64,000 nucleotides of DNA from Aureobasidium sp. EXF-3400 (lineage: Eukaryota; Ascomycota; Dothideomycetes; Dothideales; Saccotheciaceae): assembly GCA_024195585.1 (NCBI GenBank), contig SWBL01000036.1:62001-126000 (forward strand). Direction: 5' to 3'. Shown in pieces: positions 1 through 11,446 of this stretch. The stretch's first letter is position 1, and every line of letters starts with the position of its first letter. The translations under genes and the position numbers were made by a program. Below the pieces are notes generated by a model. The model had not been told where the DNA came from. It saw nothing but the letters and a program-made list of their open reading frames with translations, and made no database searches.

Positions 1-653
1 TCGTCACCCCAGGTCTCACCGAAAGTGTCGGTCTCGCTGTCGTAAACAGGAGGCAATGGCTCGGCGGCGTGTACAGCAGTGCGGACAACTACCACCCAGA
101 AGAGCGCAATCTTGCAGATGTCGATCGCGGCCACTGCTGCGAAACGGTCGAAGGCCCACATGCCGAGCAATGAGTAGGCGGCATTGAATACTGTAGTACC
201 AAAACCGAGTCTCATGTCGCCAAATGAGAATGCTTGCATGCCCAGAGCGACATTCGTCAACGCGAGACCGGAAAGACCAAAGGTGATTCTGATGATGTAA
301 AGCCAAAGAAGCTGTTCGCAGAACAGACAAACCATGTGTCCATATCTATTCAACTTGTTGGTATGCCAGAGCTCAAAAACCACCAATTGGAAGTTAAAAG
401 AGGATTTTCCAAGGTTGTTCTTGAGGTGGAAGGTGTAGGGAAACGATTGATTGACGGCGATCCACTTGGTCTCCAAGTAGCAAAGGATGAAGAAGCAAAT
501 CAAAATGGCAAAGAGAGCATCGATTGCCAAGGAGTGAATCGTGATCCAGTCGAGTGCCGATCCGGCAAGGATAGCAGCTAGAGTGGGAGAGGTGTAGTAG
601 ACTACTGCAGAACCCACTGCGGTACCCAGGAGAGAAGTGAGAAGGATAGGCAT
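1..653 (-). CDS. Polytopic membrane protein of unknown function (3' partial at window edge)
   Basis: An open frame of 217 codons starts at an ATG at 653 in a favourable A-rich context and runs without a stop off the left edge. The protein has several long hydrophobic stretches: residues about 1-30, 38-65, a weakly hydrophobic region near 105-125, then about 150-175 and 180-200. It is therefore probably a multi-pass membrane protein. Between the second and third stretches there is a polar loop with Trp, His and Asn residues. The visible C-terminal end turns acidic (near PVYDSETDTF), as a cytosolic tail would. I do not recognise the family. The lack of any intron in 650 bp and the consistent hydrophobic pattern argue that the frame is real. 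The function is unknown and the 3' end is missing. Confidence 0.6.
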   Translation of the reverse strand, partial: MPILLTSLLGTAVGSAVVYYTSPTLAAILAGSALDWITIHSLAIDALFAILICFFILCYLETKWIAVNQSFPYTFHLKNNLGKSSFNFQLVVFELWHTNKLNRYGHMVCLFCEQLLWLYIIRITFGLSGLALTNVALGMQAFSFGDMRLGFGTTVFNAAYSLLGMWAFDRFAAVAAIDICKIALFWVVVVRTAVHAAEPLPPVYDSETDTFGETWGD

Positions 654-3249
654 TTTTGCTGAAAGAACGAATGTGCGCAAACTCAATAGGGATGATCTCT
701 GAACAATGCCTTGAGCACAAACCTCCGGATCACCTTGCTTTATACCAAACACTGCCGCTCATCCTCGGATCCAAGTCCTAGACAAAGAGAAAAGAAATCG
801 ACCATCCTGAACAGTACCCACATCAATGCAGCATCGAGGCGCAGATAGAGCCGGACGATACGGCAACCTAGATCAGGGCAATCTCTGAAGTGGCGCAGGG
901 ATGATGGTATACCGAGAGAGCCTAGAGGATGGTGTAGGAATAGCACTTGGCCATGGCGTGACATGCATGAGTAGCTCCTTTGCCTGCATGAAAGGCGTGA
1001 AGTTTCAAAGTGAAGTTACAGCCGTCGGCTTGCGATCGGGGTTTAGCGCTCCCCTTCGTACGTAGTCGCGAGGGATCAAGCCAATGATAATCGACCTTCA
1101 CAACCACACTTTGTGAAATGCCGAGTAAATCCCAGCGTTCAGACCGCATGATCAACTTTGCAAAGGTTCGTCGGATATCCGCAAGACGATAAGATAGAGA
1201 AAGCAAAGCCAGACCTTGCTTGTGAAATTTGTCCGTTGTGTGGTGGTTGACTGTTGAGAGGCCCTGATATAACGTCATAATGCTTTGGCCTCGAGGTCTA
1301 CCACGCAAAACCTTGGTCGCGTCGCGCGACTTTGAAGGCACCTACCAGAGATTGTTCGCAACCGAGGATCGCAATGAGTCAAGACGGGAGTGGACACGAC
1401 AACAAGCTTGCCCAGCCATGGTCAGGATACAACACCGGCCTTCGCTAGAGGGTAGGGATAGTTCTGGGACGGTCCTGTAGTCCCGGAGCTTTGTTAACCG
1501 GGAGCCTGGGAGTGGCCAGTTGAGAAGGCTTGCAATCAACCGTATGCAGGGAGAGGAACCGTGCGCCGGGCGCCATCTGCGTAGTACCTGATTGTTGCCT
1601 GAGTTTCTCCTCAGGCAGCGAGCGAGTATAGCTCGCGAACAGAAAAAAAGCTCGTCGTAACGAAGAGCAAGCGACATGAAAAAAGGCGCTTGTCACAGAT
1701 GACAGCAAGCGAGACTACCTTAAACACTCAGCACAACCCATTGTCGCAGAGTGATTCACAATATTGCGACGGGTTCGAAAAGTGTCAACGTTTGCCTCAA
1801 GCGTTTAGGGCCGAAAGCCACAATCATCGTTCGTGAAGGCCCCTTTCGAAGGTCGGCTTGCGAAGAGATCCGCCTCTGAACGAACGTGTTCTGGGTCTTC
1901 CTCGTGGGACCTCAAAGGAACCGGCATGGCGCGTGGCCGTTGACAACGAGATGACAGTGCCGACTAATAAGACGCAGGATCGGTGTCCCAATCAGCTGGG
2001 CTTCGAGGTATGCCAGTGTCGCGAACTGCATCCGCCGCAAGAACAACTAACGATGACTCCAGCGGCGTTCTTCGAATCTTCGATGGGGTTTGGTCTGCGG
2101 TGATGGATCAGCATCAATATGCCTTGATTGATATCGTGAAAAGACGTTGTCGATACGGACTATTAGTCTGGGCACGCACGGAGCAGCCGGATCGGGTCTT
2201 TCCGCTTGTGGTTGCTGCGTCTGTCTTGTTGTCAAAGTCGCATCTGGAAGGTGCTTGGCGCACAACCTCGTCCCCTCCTCCCCACCTGCTTGCTCAGGTC
2301 TGCTCTTCGCGACCCAAGACATGTTCATCGCCGTTGGGTCCGAATTTTCTAGTCCATGGTCGAAGAATCTGTCCACGCGATGACTGTACTTGATACCCTA
2401 ACGCTGCTCTCGTGGCTAACATGCTTGATTGCCTGCAAGAGTACACGAGCAATGTCTCTGCTTCGTCAAGCCGCCTTCAACCCTGAGGTCTGCGCTCGAC
2501 CTGACTATCGTTTGACATGATGCTCGAGTAGCCGTACGTAGACTATCTTGCGAGACATTGATAAAGCAAGACCCACAGGCGAGCACTTCTCTTACGGAGC
2601 TGCCGCGCCCGTTGCTGTAATCGACAAGCCTGCCAGGGCTTGTTCGCCGCCACGAGTCCACTGACTTTTGACGAGAGAATTCTATTTCCTCATCTCAAGT
2701 ATCGCAGCTGCTAATTGCCGTAGCCGTTTGGGCTTGCCCTGGGCATTATATCAGCGAAGTCGTAACAGACGGCACCCGCTCAATGAAACCGTTGGACTGT
2801 TCAAGAAAGCCGAGCAAATCAGCATGACAGCGACGCTGCTAGACATCCCGCCAGTTTCCAACAGGCGTTCTGACCGAGACAAAGCTGGCCCCAAAGAGTC
2901 GTTCTATTGCTGCTGAGCTGACTGCTGTGTATGCTGAAAGAGGCATGGCAGCGAAAATCCACGTTGTGCCTACGCACTTACTCTCGTAGCTGCACATCAA
3001 CGACTGAGACAGCTCCAGGTTTCGATACACCTTAAAAGTCAAGGCTTCCAAGTATAATAAACTCCCTGCCTGCATCCCTCGTGCAGTAGCTTCACCTGAG
3101 TTTCCGACACGCGACGCGACTTTTTGGCACTACTCGGGTAAACCAAACCACTACCCAGCCTCCTTCTGCAGTGCACAGACGTGCGGCATACTGGATCCAG
3201 GAACTTACGGCCGTGTGATCTGGTGGATCTGGTGATTTCTGGCTTCAAC
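654..3249. other. Gene-free stretch, 2.6 kb
   Basis: I see no supported gene here. The open frames are short, overlap on both strands and lack domain-like sequence or matching splice sites. The two ends must hold the promoters of the leftward membrane protein and the rightward rhodopsin-domain gene. Confidence 0.5.
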
Positions 3250-4674
3250 ATGGACCGGGGTGGCCTCTCGGATCGAGCCAAAGGCTACATCTATGGAAAT
3301 GACATTCTGATGGGCTTCGCGTTTGCGGTGGTTGTGACTCGATTCTACTGTCGGATACGTCTGGGGTCCAAGCGAGGTCTTTGGTGGGATGACTTGTTCA
3401 TACTACTCGCATTCGTATGTGGACCATGCTCAATGCGTGAGACATCTTCATAATTAGCTGACTGCGTGGAATCTAGATGTTTGCAGTAGGATTCGGTTCG
3501 GTTGTGAACGTAGCAATGGTATGGATACCGCTAGTGTCGACTGGGAGCATCAGAAAGACCACTAACACTCATTCTAGGGACATTATGGATGGGATCGACA
3601 TATTTGGGACATCCCTGCAGACGTACTAACGTCGTCGGAAAAAGCATATATTGTTTCAAAGATATTGTTCATCGTGAGCAGCACATGTGTACGCACAGCT
3701 CTGTTGCTCTTCTATCTATGGCTCATCAAGGACGTTTCCGAGAAGGGTCTCAGGCAAATCATCTATTTAGTGATGGGTTTGAATGCTACCCTTTGCCTTG
3801 TCGGCATTTTTATCTCGATCTTCCGATGCTCGTAAGTTGGAACCTATACCTATCTAGTGGCCGTGACTCTGACAATGTCTAGGCCCATAGATGCAGCTTG
3901 GAAAATCTCGACCCCGAATGCAACATGTCTAAACGAGGGAGTTTCTATCACTACTGTGGGAGCATTGCTAACGGGAATGGACTTCGTCGTCAACATCCTA
4001 CCTCTTCCCATTGTTGCTCGTCTGAACGTCGTATTTCAGCAGAGGCTCGCGGCAACAGTGCTCCTATCTCTGGGGACTATTGCAACAGCCGCTGGCATTG
4101 TCAGGGAGGTATACGTCTACCGTGCCTTCATCGGTACAAAGGACGTGACTTGGGGTGCACTGCCTCTGTGGATATGTGCAGATGTCGAGATTTATGTTGG
4201 CCTAGTAAGTCTTGGTCGCATCCTTTATATCCTGGTAGCACTACTGACGTGGACATGCAGCTATGTGCTTGTGTCCCCTCACTCCGTCCTCTTTGGACAA
4301 AGATTACCTCCTGGTTCTCAGTCAAAAAGTCTCGTTTCATACCATCGAAGAACTCGTCATGTCATTCTCGTGGCGATTGTATGCCTCCCTCAATGTCATG
4401 GGATGAATTCGACAAGGACGTTATCTTCGACGGTACTTCATCCTTCCACTCTGCATCAAAGATGTCAAAGATGTTCAATGGCAAGAAGAAGAGCCATACC
4501 ACAAGCATTGCCACACTCATCCCCAAGCCGCAATCTCAGGCCGACTCCTGCTTGACGAGCAGCAATTCTGACTGGGAGAACGTTGCGTTAAAAGACCTGG
4601 AATGTGGCCTCCCTAAGAGCCCTAGGGAGGTTCACGTCCGCACATCTGTGAGATTACAGTTGCAGTCATTCTGA
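3250..4674 (+). CDS. Rhodopsin-domain integral membrane protein (SAT4/PTH11-like family)
   Basis: Five exons are joined in frame: 3250-3414, 3477-3518, 3578-3831, 3883-4204 and 4261-4674. They give about 398 residues. All four introns are 51-62 nt with GT-AG ends. The product has the seven-helix layout of the fungal rhodopsin domain. An early helix is followed by the polar turn RIRLGSKRGLWWDD. Near residues 70-82 comes the family's GxGxH/WDI-type motif (GHYGWDRHIWDI), then alternating helices and a soluble Ser/Lys-rich tail from about residue 262. Proteins of this family are fungus-specific plasma-membrane proteins. Some are proposed to be receptor-like, and most have no known ligand. It has no obvious partner next to it. 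Family confidence is high; the specific role is unknown. Confidence 0.85.
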
Positions 4675-5825
4675 TTGATCTTGGACTCTTCATTTGCATT
4701 TTCTAGCGATTTGTTCCTTCCTGCTTCATCTCGAGCTTTCTGATACCCCCTCTTGCCACCATTGCAGCATTTTTGTTTTTTTTTTGCCATTCCGGCTTGC
4801 CTTGTCTTCAAGCCAAAAATGTATATAACAGACATTTTGAGAACTCTTCTCATTCATTCTTGCACCTTTGGTTGTTTCTCACCAATCAACGTCATGCGTA
4901 CACTGCAACATCTTTCCAGCCAGCGCCATGGCTTAACGCCTGCAGAACCGTCGCGACGATACTAGACCCTCTCTTTTTGGGCAGGTCCTCCTCGTGAGTT
5001 TGAAAATGCAATAGATGGTACGATAGGACGTTTTTTCTGCACCACAACGGTTTACTGGCGTTTTTTTTTTTCGGACACCTTAAATCTTATATGGGGAAGA
5101 GATGAGATGTCATTTCTATACGTACTCTTCTTTTCTACGCATGACATACGCAATGTATTGAAGTTTGAAGAAACCAGGATGCGCCTAAGTGTGGACTCTG
5201 CAGCTTTATACCATCTTGTGTCATACTTGCCTCGAGAGCAACATATCGGAACGCACTACTGTTTTGTTTTTCTTATTTCCGCTACCCCCGCTGCTGCCAA
5301 ACAAGTGTAGAGTCCGTTATGCTCTTACGCATTTACCCCGTTTGGTGCATCTACCCTGTGACCTATGTTCTGGGCCTCAAGCCCTCTTCTGGCACCTTGA
5401 TGGGTGTGCGAGGTCTAGATCAAAAGACTGCGCTTGAACAGCAGATCTCGACCAATCGCTGGTCTTGTTTTTTGACTCGTGGTATCAGGGACCTTTTGTA
5501 TCCTGACCGATGTTATATTATCTCTTCGGCGTGGCTCGAGATCCTGATACTTGGTGGATGCGCTTGGAACGTATACATTTGCAGCATGTTGCGAGGTCAG
5601 AATCTGGTTGGATTTGTGCATGGCGTTGACAGAGCCTGCATAGGATGGCAAGAGACAGAAGTCGCCGCAAAGTACAATCGATACTGCAACACAAAGCGGA
5701 TGGCGAAGGTTATGGCATTGCGCTTTCTATGTTTTGTAGTCCGAAATGGAGAGTAGCATGATCTTCTTCCACAGACTGGATCCACGTGCCTTCGCACAAC
5801 CATCCCATCACCCATCCCACCACAT
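4675..5825. other. Intergenic region between convergent genes
   Basis: The region holds only 3' flanks: the rhodopsin-domain gene enters from the left and the GH12 gene from the right. A T-rich run at 4772-4787 and another at 5052-5061 fit 3' UTR sequence. No supported gene is seen. Confidence 0.5.
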
Positions 5826-6627
5826 CTACTTGTAAGCAGGAACCAAGCTGTACGACGAGGTAAGCTTAGCGTTAGACCCAGTAAACGGCTCAGTTCCAGC
5901 GCCAACAGAAACAAGATACTGGCTATCCTTGAACCCCTGACTCTTGATCAAATAACTGAAGAAATCCATCAAATCGCCACTGAAACTGCTGACGTTTGCT
6001 CCGTTGGGGGTGAAAGAATAAACCTCGTTGACGCCATTGCTGCCATACCACAACTTCCAAGAGTGGCCTGCAACAGTCACGGTAGCGATGGGAGATCCAG
6101 TGGCGGAGATGGGACCGGCGCCGCCCAGGGCGGCCAGCCATACCATGATTTCGTATTCGTTTTTGCCGCCTGCGGTGGAGGAGGTGAAGATGTCGTAGGC
6201 AACGTCAGCGACGACGTTGCTGCCGGTTTGTGTCCAAGTCCACTTTGTAGCCAGAGACTTGATCTTGGAGATTTGGACGGCGTTAGTCTTTGTGACGACG
6301 TTTGCGTAGGACTTCACTTGGCTAGAGCCACCGGACCATGACCAACTGCATCACATGTTAGATATGCTGTCTTGTTTGTGTGAATCTTTTGTGATCTAGA
6401 GATACTTACGTGGTCCACCAGTTAAGAGTGTTGCCGCTCAGGCTGGTAATGTCGGAGCACTGGGAGCCAGTGTAGCCCGAAATGCCCCAGAGGTCCTGGT
6501 ACAGAGTGTAGGCACCGGTGACCTTGCTGTCCCACTGTCCGCACTGTTGAGCACGCTTCTCAATGGTGGAAGTAGGGGCGGCCGAGGCAACGCCCAGCAT
6601 AACAGCAGCAGCAGTGAGGAACTTCAT
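5826..6627 (-). CDS. Secreted GH12 endoglucanase / xyloglucanase
   Basis: Two exons (6627-6410 and 6345-5826) are separated by a 64-nt GT-AG intron and encode 245 residues. The N-terminus is a typical signal peptide (residues 1-16), followed by a Kex2-type Lys-Arg site at 24-25. The rest matches glycoside hydrolase family 12. It has an early Gln/Cys-rich strand with TLYQDLWG, the WWTTWSWSG segment across the splice junction, and the nucleophile motif NEYEIMVWL with Glu at about 138. The general acid Glu lies in GTEPF at about 225. Length is usual for a single-domain GH12 without a carbohydrate-binding module. GH12 enzymes cut beta-1,4-glucan or xyloglucan in plant cell walls; which substrate applies here cannot be decided from sequence. 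A TATA box lies about 170 bp upstream. Confidence 0.92.
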
Positions 6628-6800
6628 GATGTCGAAGGTTGAAAATATTCGATTGTGAAGGAGAGTTGACTTGAAGTTGGAAAAACGAGTATGGTCTACA
6701 AAGACAGCACCAGTCTGACTTTGGTTCGGGAAGAGAAGAAAAGCGTTCGAGGTTGCAAGATGTGCAAGGGAAAGACTGTTTCAAGCATACTTGGGCCTTG

Positions 6801-6808
6801 CTTATATA
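6801..6808 (-). promoter_or_regulatory. TATA box of the GH12 gene
   Basis: TATATAAG reads on the minus strand 174-181 bp before the GH12 start codon. The spacing fits a fungal core promoter with a longer 5' UTR. The assignment rests on position and sequence only. Confidence 0.45.
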
Positions 6809-8737
6809 CGAATAAAACTCACCTCGCTCACGAACGGACGTGACGGAAAGATGTGATGCATGCTAGACACAAAAACGTGCTCTGCAGCCGACAGTCTACA
6901 GGGCATCGCGTTTCAAGACCTCCTCTAGAGCCGTGCAATAGCAGAAAGCCCTACTTGCAGCCCTGTTCGTAAGTGTAGCCTGCCTAGGATAAATTAATGA
7001 CAAGGAGGATAGAAAGGTGGTTTCGTCAAAGAAGCTTTTGACCCGTGGCTTGTTTCATCTGCAGGGAACTAACAAGGGTTCCCCGCGATTCTTCTTCCGA
7101 CAAATGGCATGGTTCGTGGAATGGGCAAGCGATTATATCTAAGCGATGTGACAGCGACTTGATGTTGCGATTTGTGGAAGTTTTGTGATGGAAAAATCAG
7201 TCGTCTGGAAGAAGTGTAGGAAGGAGGGGTTGCTGGTGATCAGGAGTCGTCAGAAGTTCTAGTGGTTGGGGGCTCGGCTACAAGTGATTTGTTAAACTTT
7301 CTGGCCGACTGATTGATGCATCACGCTTTGATATTCCGCGATCTGTTTGAATATTACTGCTAAGCGACTACGATCGTGTTGACCGTATGTTCTATTTGTG
7401 GATGCTAAGAGTGAAGTCTGTCGAACAAACAGGAACTCTGCCCTGCCTGTCGCGTCGACCAGAAGTGACCGGGGAGTTTCTCCGTTGACCGTAAATCTGG
7501 ATCAAGTGTCTCAGCGATTCAAAAGGCGTTCAAGTCTATGTACTGTACAGTATATCGCTCGCGTTCACCAAAGTAGACTTTCTTGGTTCGACGCAACTAG
7601 ACGAAGCTATGGGAATGCTAGTAGCTACGTACATTGGCCATAGCAACTATATTGCAATTATCCACCTATACGCTGCACTAACAGGTGACCAGGCGAAGGA
7701 TCTAGCTTCGAGACTGTCGATGGCATGTGAGCATCTGCGGCCTCTTGACTTGGCCTGCTTCGCTGTGCCGGGGGTGGATCCTCGCGATGGATCTCGGTGA
7801 AAGCGTGAGACTTGCTGTAGGGACACTACAGCAGCTCAAAGCAATGGTTTGGCTTCGGCAGCCCGGGACGATCGAGCTCAATCTAAGGATTTGCTTTCGA
7901 TAGAATCTGCATGTATGTCTCTTCCTTCGTCCAAGCTCTTTTTCTGTATACTTCTGGCGGACAAGAATAGTGGCACAGTGTGGGACTGATGTACGCATGC
8001 CGGTCAGAACAGCGACCGACGCCGCGGAGGCACTTCTTTCTGATCAGCGCACGGAATCACACTTGGTACGTCGTCGTCGCTTGCAACTGTTGGGACTGTG
8101 GTGTGAATATCTGCACATTGATCTATCGATTGGTCAGCTGCCACAAGTGGCCGGTGGGTGGCAGCGATGAAGGGAGTCGTCGTCGTCTCAGATGGCTACG
8201 AGTACGGCCGTTGGTTGCTGGGCGCATCCTTCCCACACAGCTGGAGTCTTTGTGAGTACAACAGTCTGACGGTTGTGACTACGCGTTCACAGCCGATGTC
8301 TCAGCAGATGAATGCCGCTGTCTCTGTTGCGTTGACGCGGTCCGCGGACGGGAGGGACGATCGGGAATCCTCCGTCGCAAAGAGAATCAGGAGCGTTCGG
8401 AATGCTTGGCACAGCCTTCGGACCTCCGCTCCTGCCGCATGCGGTCTTTCACTCCATCTTGTTCGATTTGTCTATGGTTACACCCCTTCTCAAATCTTCA
8501 GGAGGAACTGCTCACTCACTGCCATCAGAGCCATGTTCACATTGCGATATCTTTGTTGGTCCTTCTTGTAGTCAGTCTCCAATGCCCTCCCCATCAATTG
8601 AACCATTGACTCAACCCTCCATACTTCGTTGTTATTCCATGTGATCCTCCTGGACAACCAGCAACATTTCTGGAGACCCCAGACCGCATCCAAAGTCTGA
8701 TTTCAACTTGGTATTCGAAGTCCTGCCCCTCTTGTTT
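6809..8737. other. Gene-free stretch, 1.9 kb
   Basis: This covers the upstream region of the GH12 gene and the downstream region of the STLTD-repeat gene. Short frames on both strands show no signal peptide, domain or plausible splicing, so I call no gene. Confidence 0.45.
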
Positions 8738-9916
8738 TCAGTCCCCTCCCTCTCCCATCTCTTCATCCTCAAAGCCTAGAAGCTCCTTCCTAGTCTCAAA
8801 CTTCTTGCCAACCTTGAGATCGACCTTCAAAATGGCATTCTCATACTTCAGAGCGACTCGCGAACCGCGATCGGCATGCGTTGCAACCACTGCACGTGCT
8901 GACCTAGCCAGACGACGTTCGCCTTGAGAATTGATGTATGCTTGCACCCGCTCAAGCGTTGGTGGTAGCCACTTCGAGCCATCCGACATCTCGATCATGC
9001 TTCTGTGTTTGCGAACCTTGATTCTCTTGTACGGAGAGTTAGGTGTCGTGATCGTGGTGGCTGTGGACAAGGTAGGTGGAATCGATGAGAGACTGCTTGG
9101 TGGAGCGGACAGTGATGAGGAAGATTGCACCTCGGAGAAGTCGGTCAAGGTGGACATGACGCTTGAAGAGGCGGCAACGGATGGAGCAGAGCGACTACCG
9201 ACGCTGGGACCATGACTGTGCTCAGTAAGGTCGGTCAAGGTCGATATCGATGAGAAGTCTGGCGCGTGGCTGTTCATGAGACATGCCGAGTCGTCGGTGA
9301 AGTCGGTCAATGTTCCTGAAGAGGCTGGAGATGGCACACCATATGACTTGTGCTCGGATTCGGGAGACTTTGTGGGTGTCAATTTTGCTGCTGACGAGTT
9401 GTAGAGTGTGGCGGAAGAACATGTTGATGCAGGTGTGAGGAGTCCAGATTCAAAGGTTCGACCCAGGAGCTCCCGCGAGATCTCGGATATCTCTGTCAAG
9501 TCCGTCAAGGTCGAAGTGGCGGAGCCTGCCGTAGAGGCTGCAGATGATGCACACATCGCGTTGCGCGCATTTGAGGCGGAAGGCTGATCTGAGACAAGAC
9601 TCGGTACATGTCTCTCAAGATGCTCGGTGTACATTCCTGGTCTGTGTCAGTTTACTCACATCCTCTACTCAGGCGTTTCGCCTGATCAGATAACAGCGAG
9701 GAAGTACTTACGCCAGAAGATCCCACAGCTTGGACAGTCAGGCATGCCACATGGTCGCTTCTTCCTGCCTGCGCCAGATCTCTTGAACACCATCACCGCA
9801 CTACCATCGTGGCGGCCATGCCTCTTCCTTGCTCTGATCGTACAGCCAGAATCAGACTCTCCCTCTGCATCTCGCTGACGCTGCGGGATCGACTCGAGGA
9901 GTTTGCGCACATTCAT
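8738..9916 (-). CDS. Hypothetical protein with C2H2-like motif and four STLTD repeats
   Basis: Two exons (9916-9712 and 9636-8738) join across a 75-nt GT-AG intron to give 367 residues. The N-terminal 69 residues are basic and contain Cys56, Cys61 and Cys64. The intron falls just after them. The next exon supplies His74 and His78, giving CPSC-x9-H-x3-H, a C2H2-like pattern with a shorter spacer than classical fingers. The middle is Ser/Thr/Ala-rich and carries four near-copies of the eight-residue motif STLTDLTE at about residues 110, 175, 200 and 230. The C-terminal third is basic then acidic and contains MIEMSDGSKWLPPTLERVQAYI, a possible helix. I do not recognise the family. Conservation of the repeat against a degenerate background suggests a binding or modification motif. 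A nuclear role is only a guess. Confidence 0.7.
9669..9685. repeat. Perfect 7-bp inverted repeat in an intron
   Basis: TCAGGCG and CGCCTGA flank a TTT loop inside the intron of the STLTD-repeat gene. It could form a short hairpin in the pre-mRNA or be chance. Confidence 0.4.
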
Positions 9917-10506
9917 CTTGCAGTCAGCATTTGCATTGCTTGGAGCCGGGGTGAAGGTTTGGCGAGACAGCTCTGGATATGTTATGAAGTTATCGCAAGC
10001 GAGTGAATGTGATAAGTGAAGCTGTGGTTATGGTTTCGGCATGACGACGCTAAGGAAATTCCGCTTCCGGAAATGGTCGTCTACGGAGAAGAATGCGACT
10101 GAAGTGAGTCTGGTGAGAAGTGAATGTTATCTTCTAAAGTACGACACTGGATCCCGTATGTGGCTAGATGGTTTGAGTTGGTATGTCAACGATATCGCCG
10201 CCGCCAGATGGTCAGCGTGCTTGGAGGCACAAACAGTTCAGGGGCGTTTCAGCCACACTTCGACGTCCTAAGTCTGAACAGCAAGCATCACTAAAGACAA
10301 CTTTCGAGCAATTCTTTGTCAAACACACTTCTTTATGTTCGGACTCTTCCAACAAAGGATGAACAATCTCATCGGATCAAATCCGATCAAGCGTCATTCG
10401 TGGAATGTTTGCTTCGAAAGACGCTTGAAAACCATCACTCCATCCTGGTCTGAGTATACTATCTTAAAAAACTAATTGCTCGCCTTCTCACAGATTCCAT
10501 TTTCAA
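9917..10506. other. Intergenic region
   Basis: This is the upstream region of the STLTD-repeat gene and the downstream flank of the SDR relic. No supported gene is seen. Confidence 0.45.
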
Positions 10507-10949
10507 CTATGCATGGTCCACGAAGGGTCGCAAGGCCTCTTCTGTCCACTACCACAGTCTGTTTCCGAGGTCCTCGTCTTGCATCCATTTCGTTTGCTTA
10601 CCAGGCTCAGCAATCGGAGAATAGTATGCACCATTCTGGATAGCCTCACGAGGTGCGATGGCCCCCCATATAGAGTTCTTGCATCCATCCTCAAGAGGAT
10701 ATCTGCGGTCAAGATCGGCCAGTACTTCATCTGCTCGTGCTTGGTTGCGGCCGGTGAAGAATATCTTGGCCGGGCCAAGGGCAGCCAGGTATTTTACCAG
10801 TTCCCGACCTAGACCGCTGGTACCTAGCCAATTCTTTCATCAGGTCTCCATCAAGCAGATCTGCAGTGTTCTGTTTTGAACATACCACCAGTGATGAGGA
10901 TGGTTTTGCCAGTTTGTGAAGGTAGCTCTGACAGATTTAGATCTTTCAT
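10507..10949 (-). pseudogene. Short-chain dehydrogenase relic, catalytic middle deleted
   Basis: The start (ATG at 10949) and first exon (to 10886) are intact. They splice over a 62-nt GT-AG intron into an exon from 10823, giving the Rossmann motif TGGTSGLG and the strand KIFFTGRN. The frame stays open, but after about residue 60 it jumps straight to the C-terminal end typical of the family (KNSIWGA, then NGAYYSPI). The usual central ~200 residues are absent, including the NAG motif, the catalytic Ser and YxxxK. Near the end a TAG at 10551-10549 stands between the two Trp of the usual LWxWTE ending, and the frame then closes at 10507. This is what is expected from an internal deletion plus a nonsense mutation. 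It lies head-to-head with a broken P450. An expressed short protein is possible but could not be an active dehydrogenase. Confidence 0.75.
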
Positions 10950-11312
10950 GATGTTGATCGCAGCCACATTCAACCAGAGGCAGAGATTGTTTTCAAGTTC
11001 GAAATAAATTGTATACCGCAGGTCGCAAAGAGGCCATAAGCACGGTCCTGAGATTGATCACCGTTTATATGTTCCAAATGCGGCAAGGGATGCTCGTTAA
11101 TGCAGGGTGGAAACCTGCTTCATCAAATGTTCGGAGAGTTTGTCCGCCCGCTCTCCGCGTGGTGTGATATCCCTTTGCAGGGCCCAAAACTGCATGTTAT
11201 ATTATACATATATGAAAAAGGATCAACTATCAATATAGACTGCTTCTTCTCTCGCGATACAAGGACGAATCATAGAATGCCACATTCTCCGGGATCCTTC
11301 TACGCGTACGGG

Positions 11313-11320
11313 TATAAAAG
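11313..11320 (+). promoter_or_regulatory. TATA box upstream of the P450 relic
   Basis: TATAAAAG lies about 130 bp before the P450 start codon, between the two divergent broken genes. Its preservation suggests that decay is recent or that the promoter still works. Confidence 0.45.
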
Positions 11321-11446
11321 GCAATGGCTAGCCTAAAACAATTCATCATCATCTTACTTACACAGGGGATATGGTAGCATGCTCTGCGGCTAAGGCAGGG
11401 AGAAAATAGAAATCAGGTCGAGATACCCTCCGCTCGTCAGCCAAAG

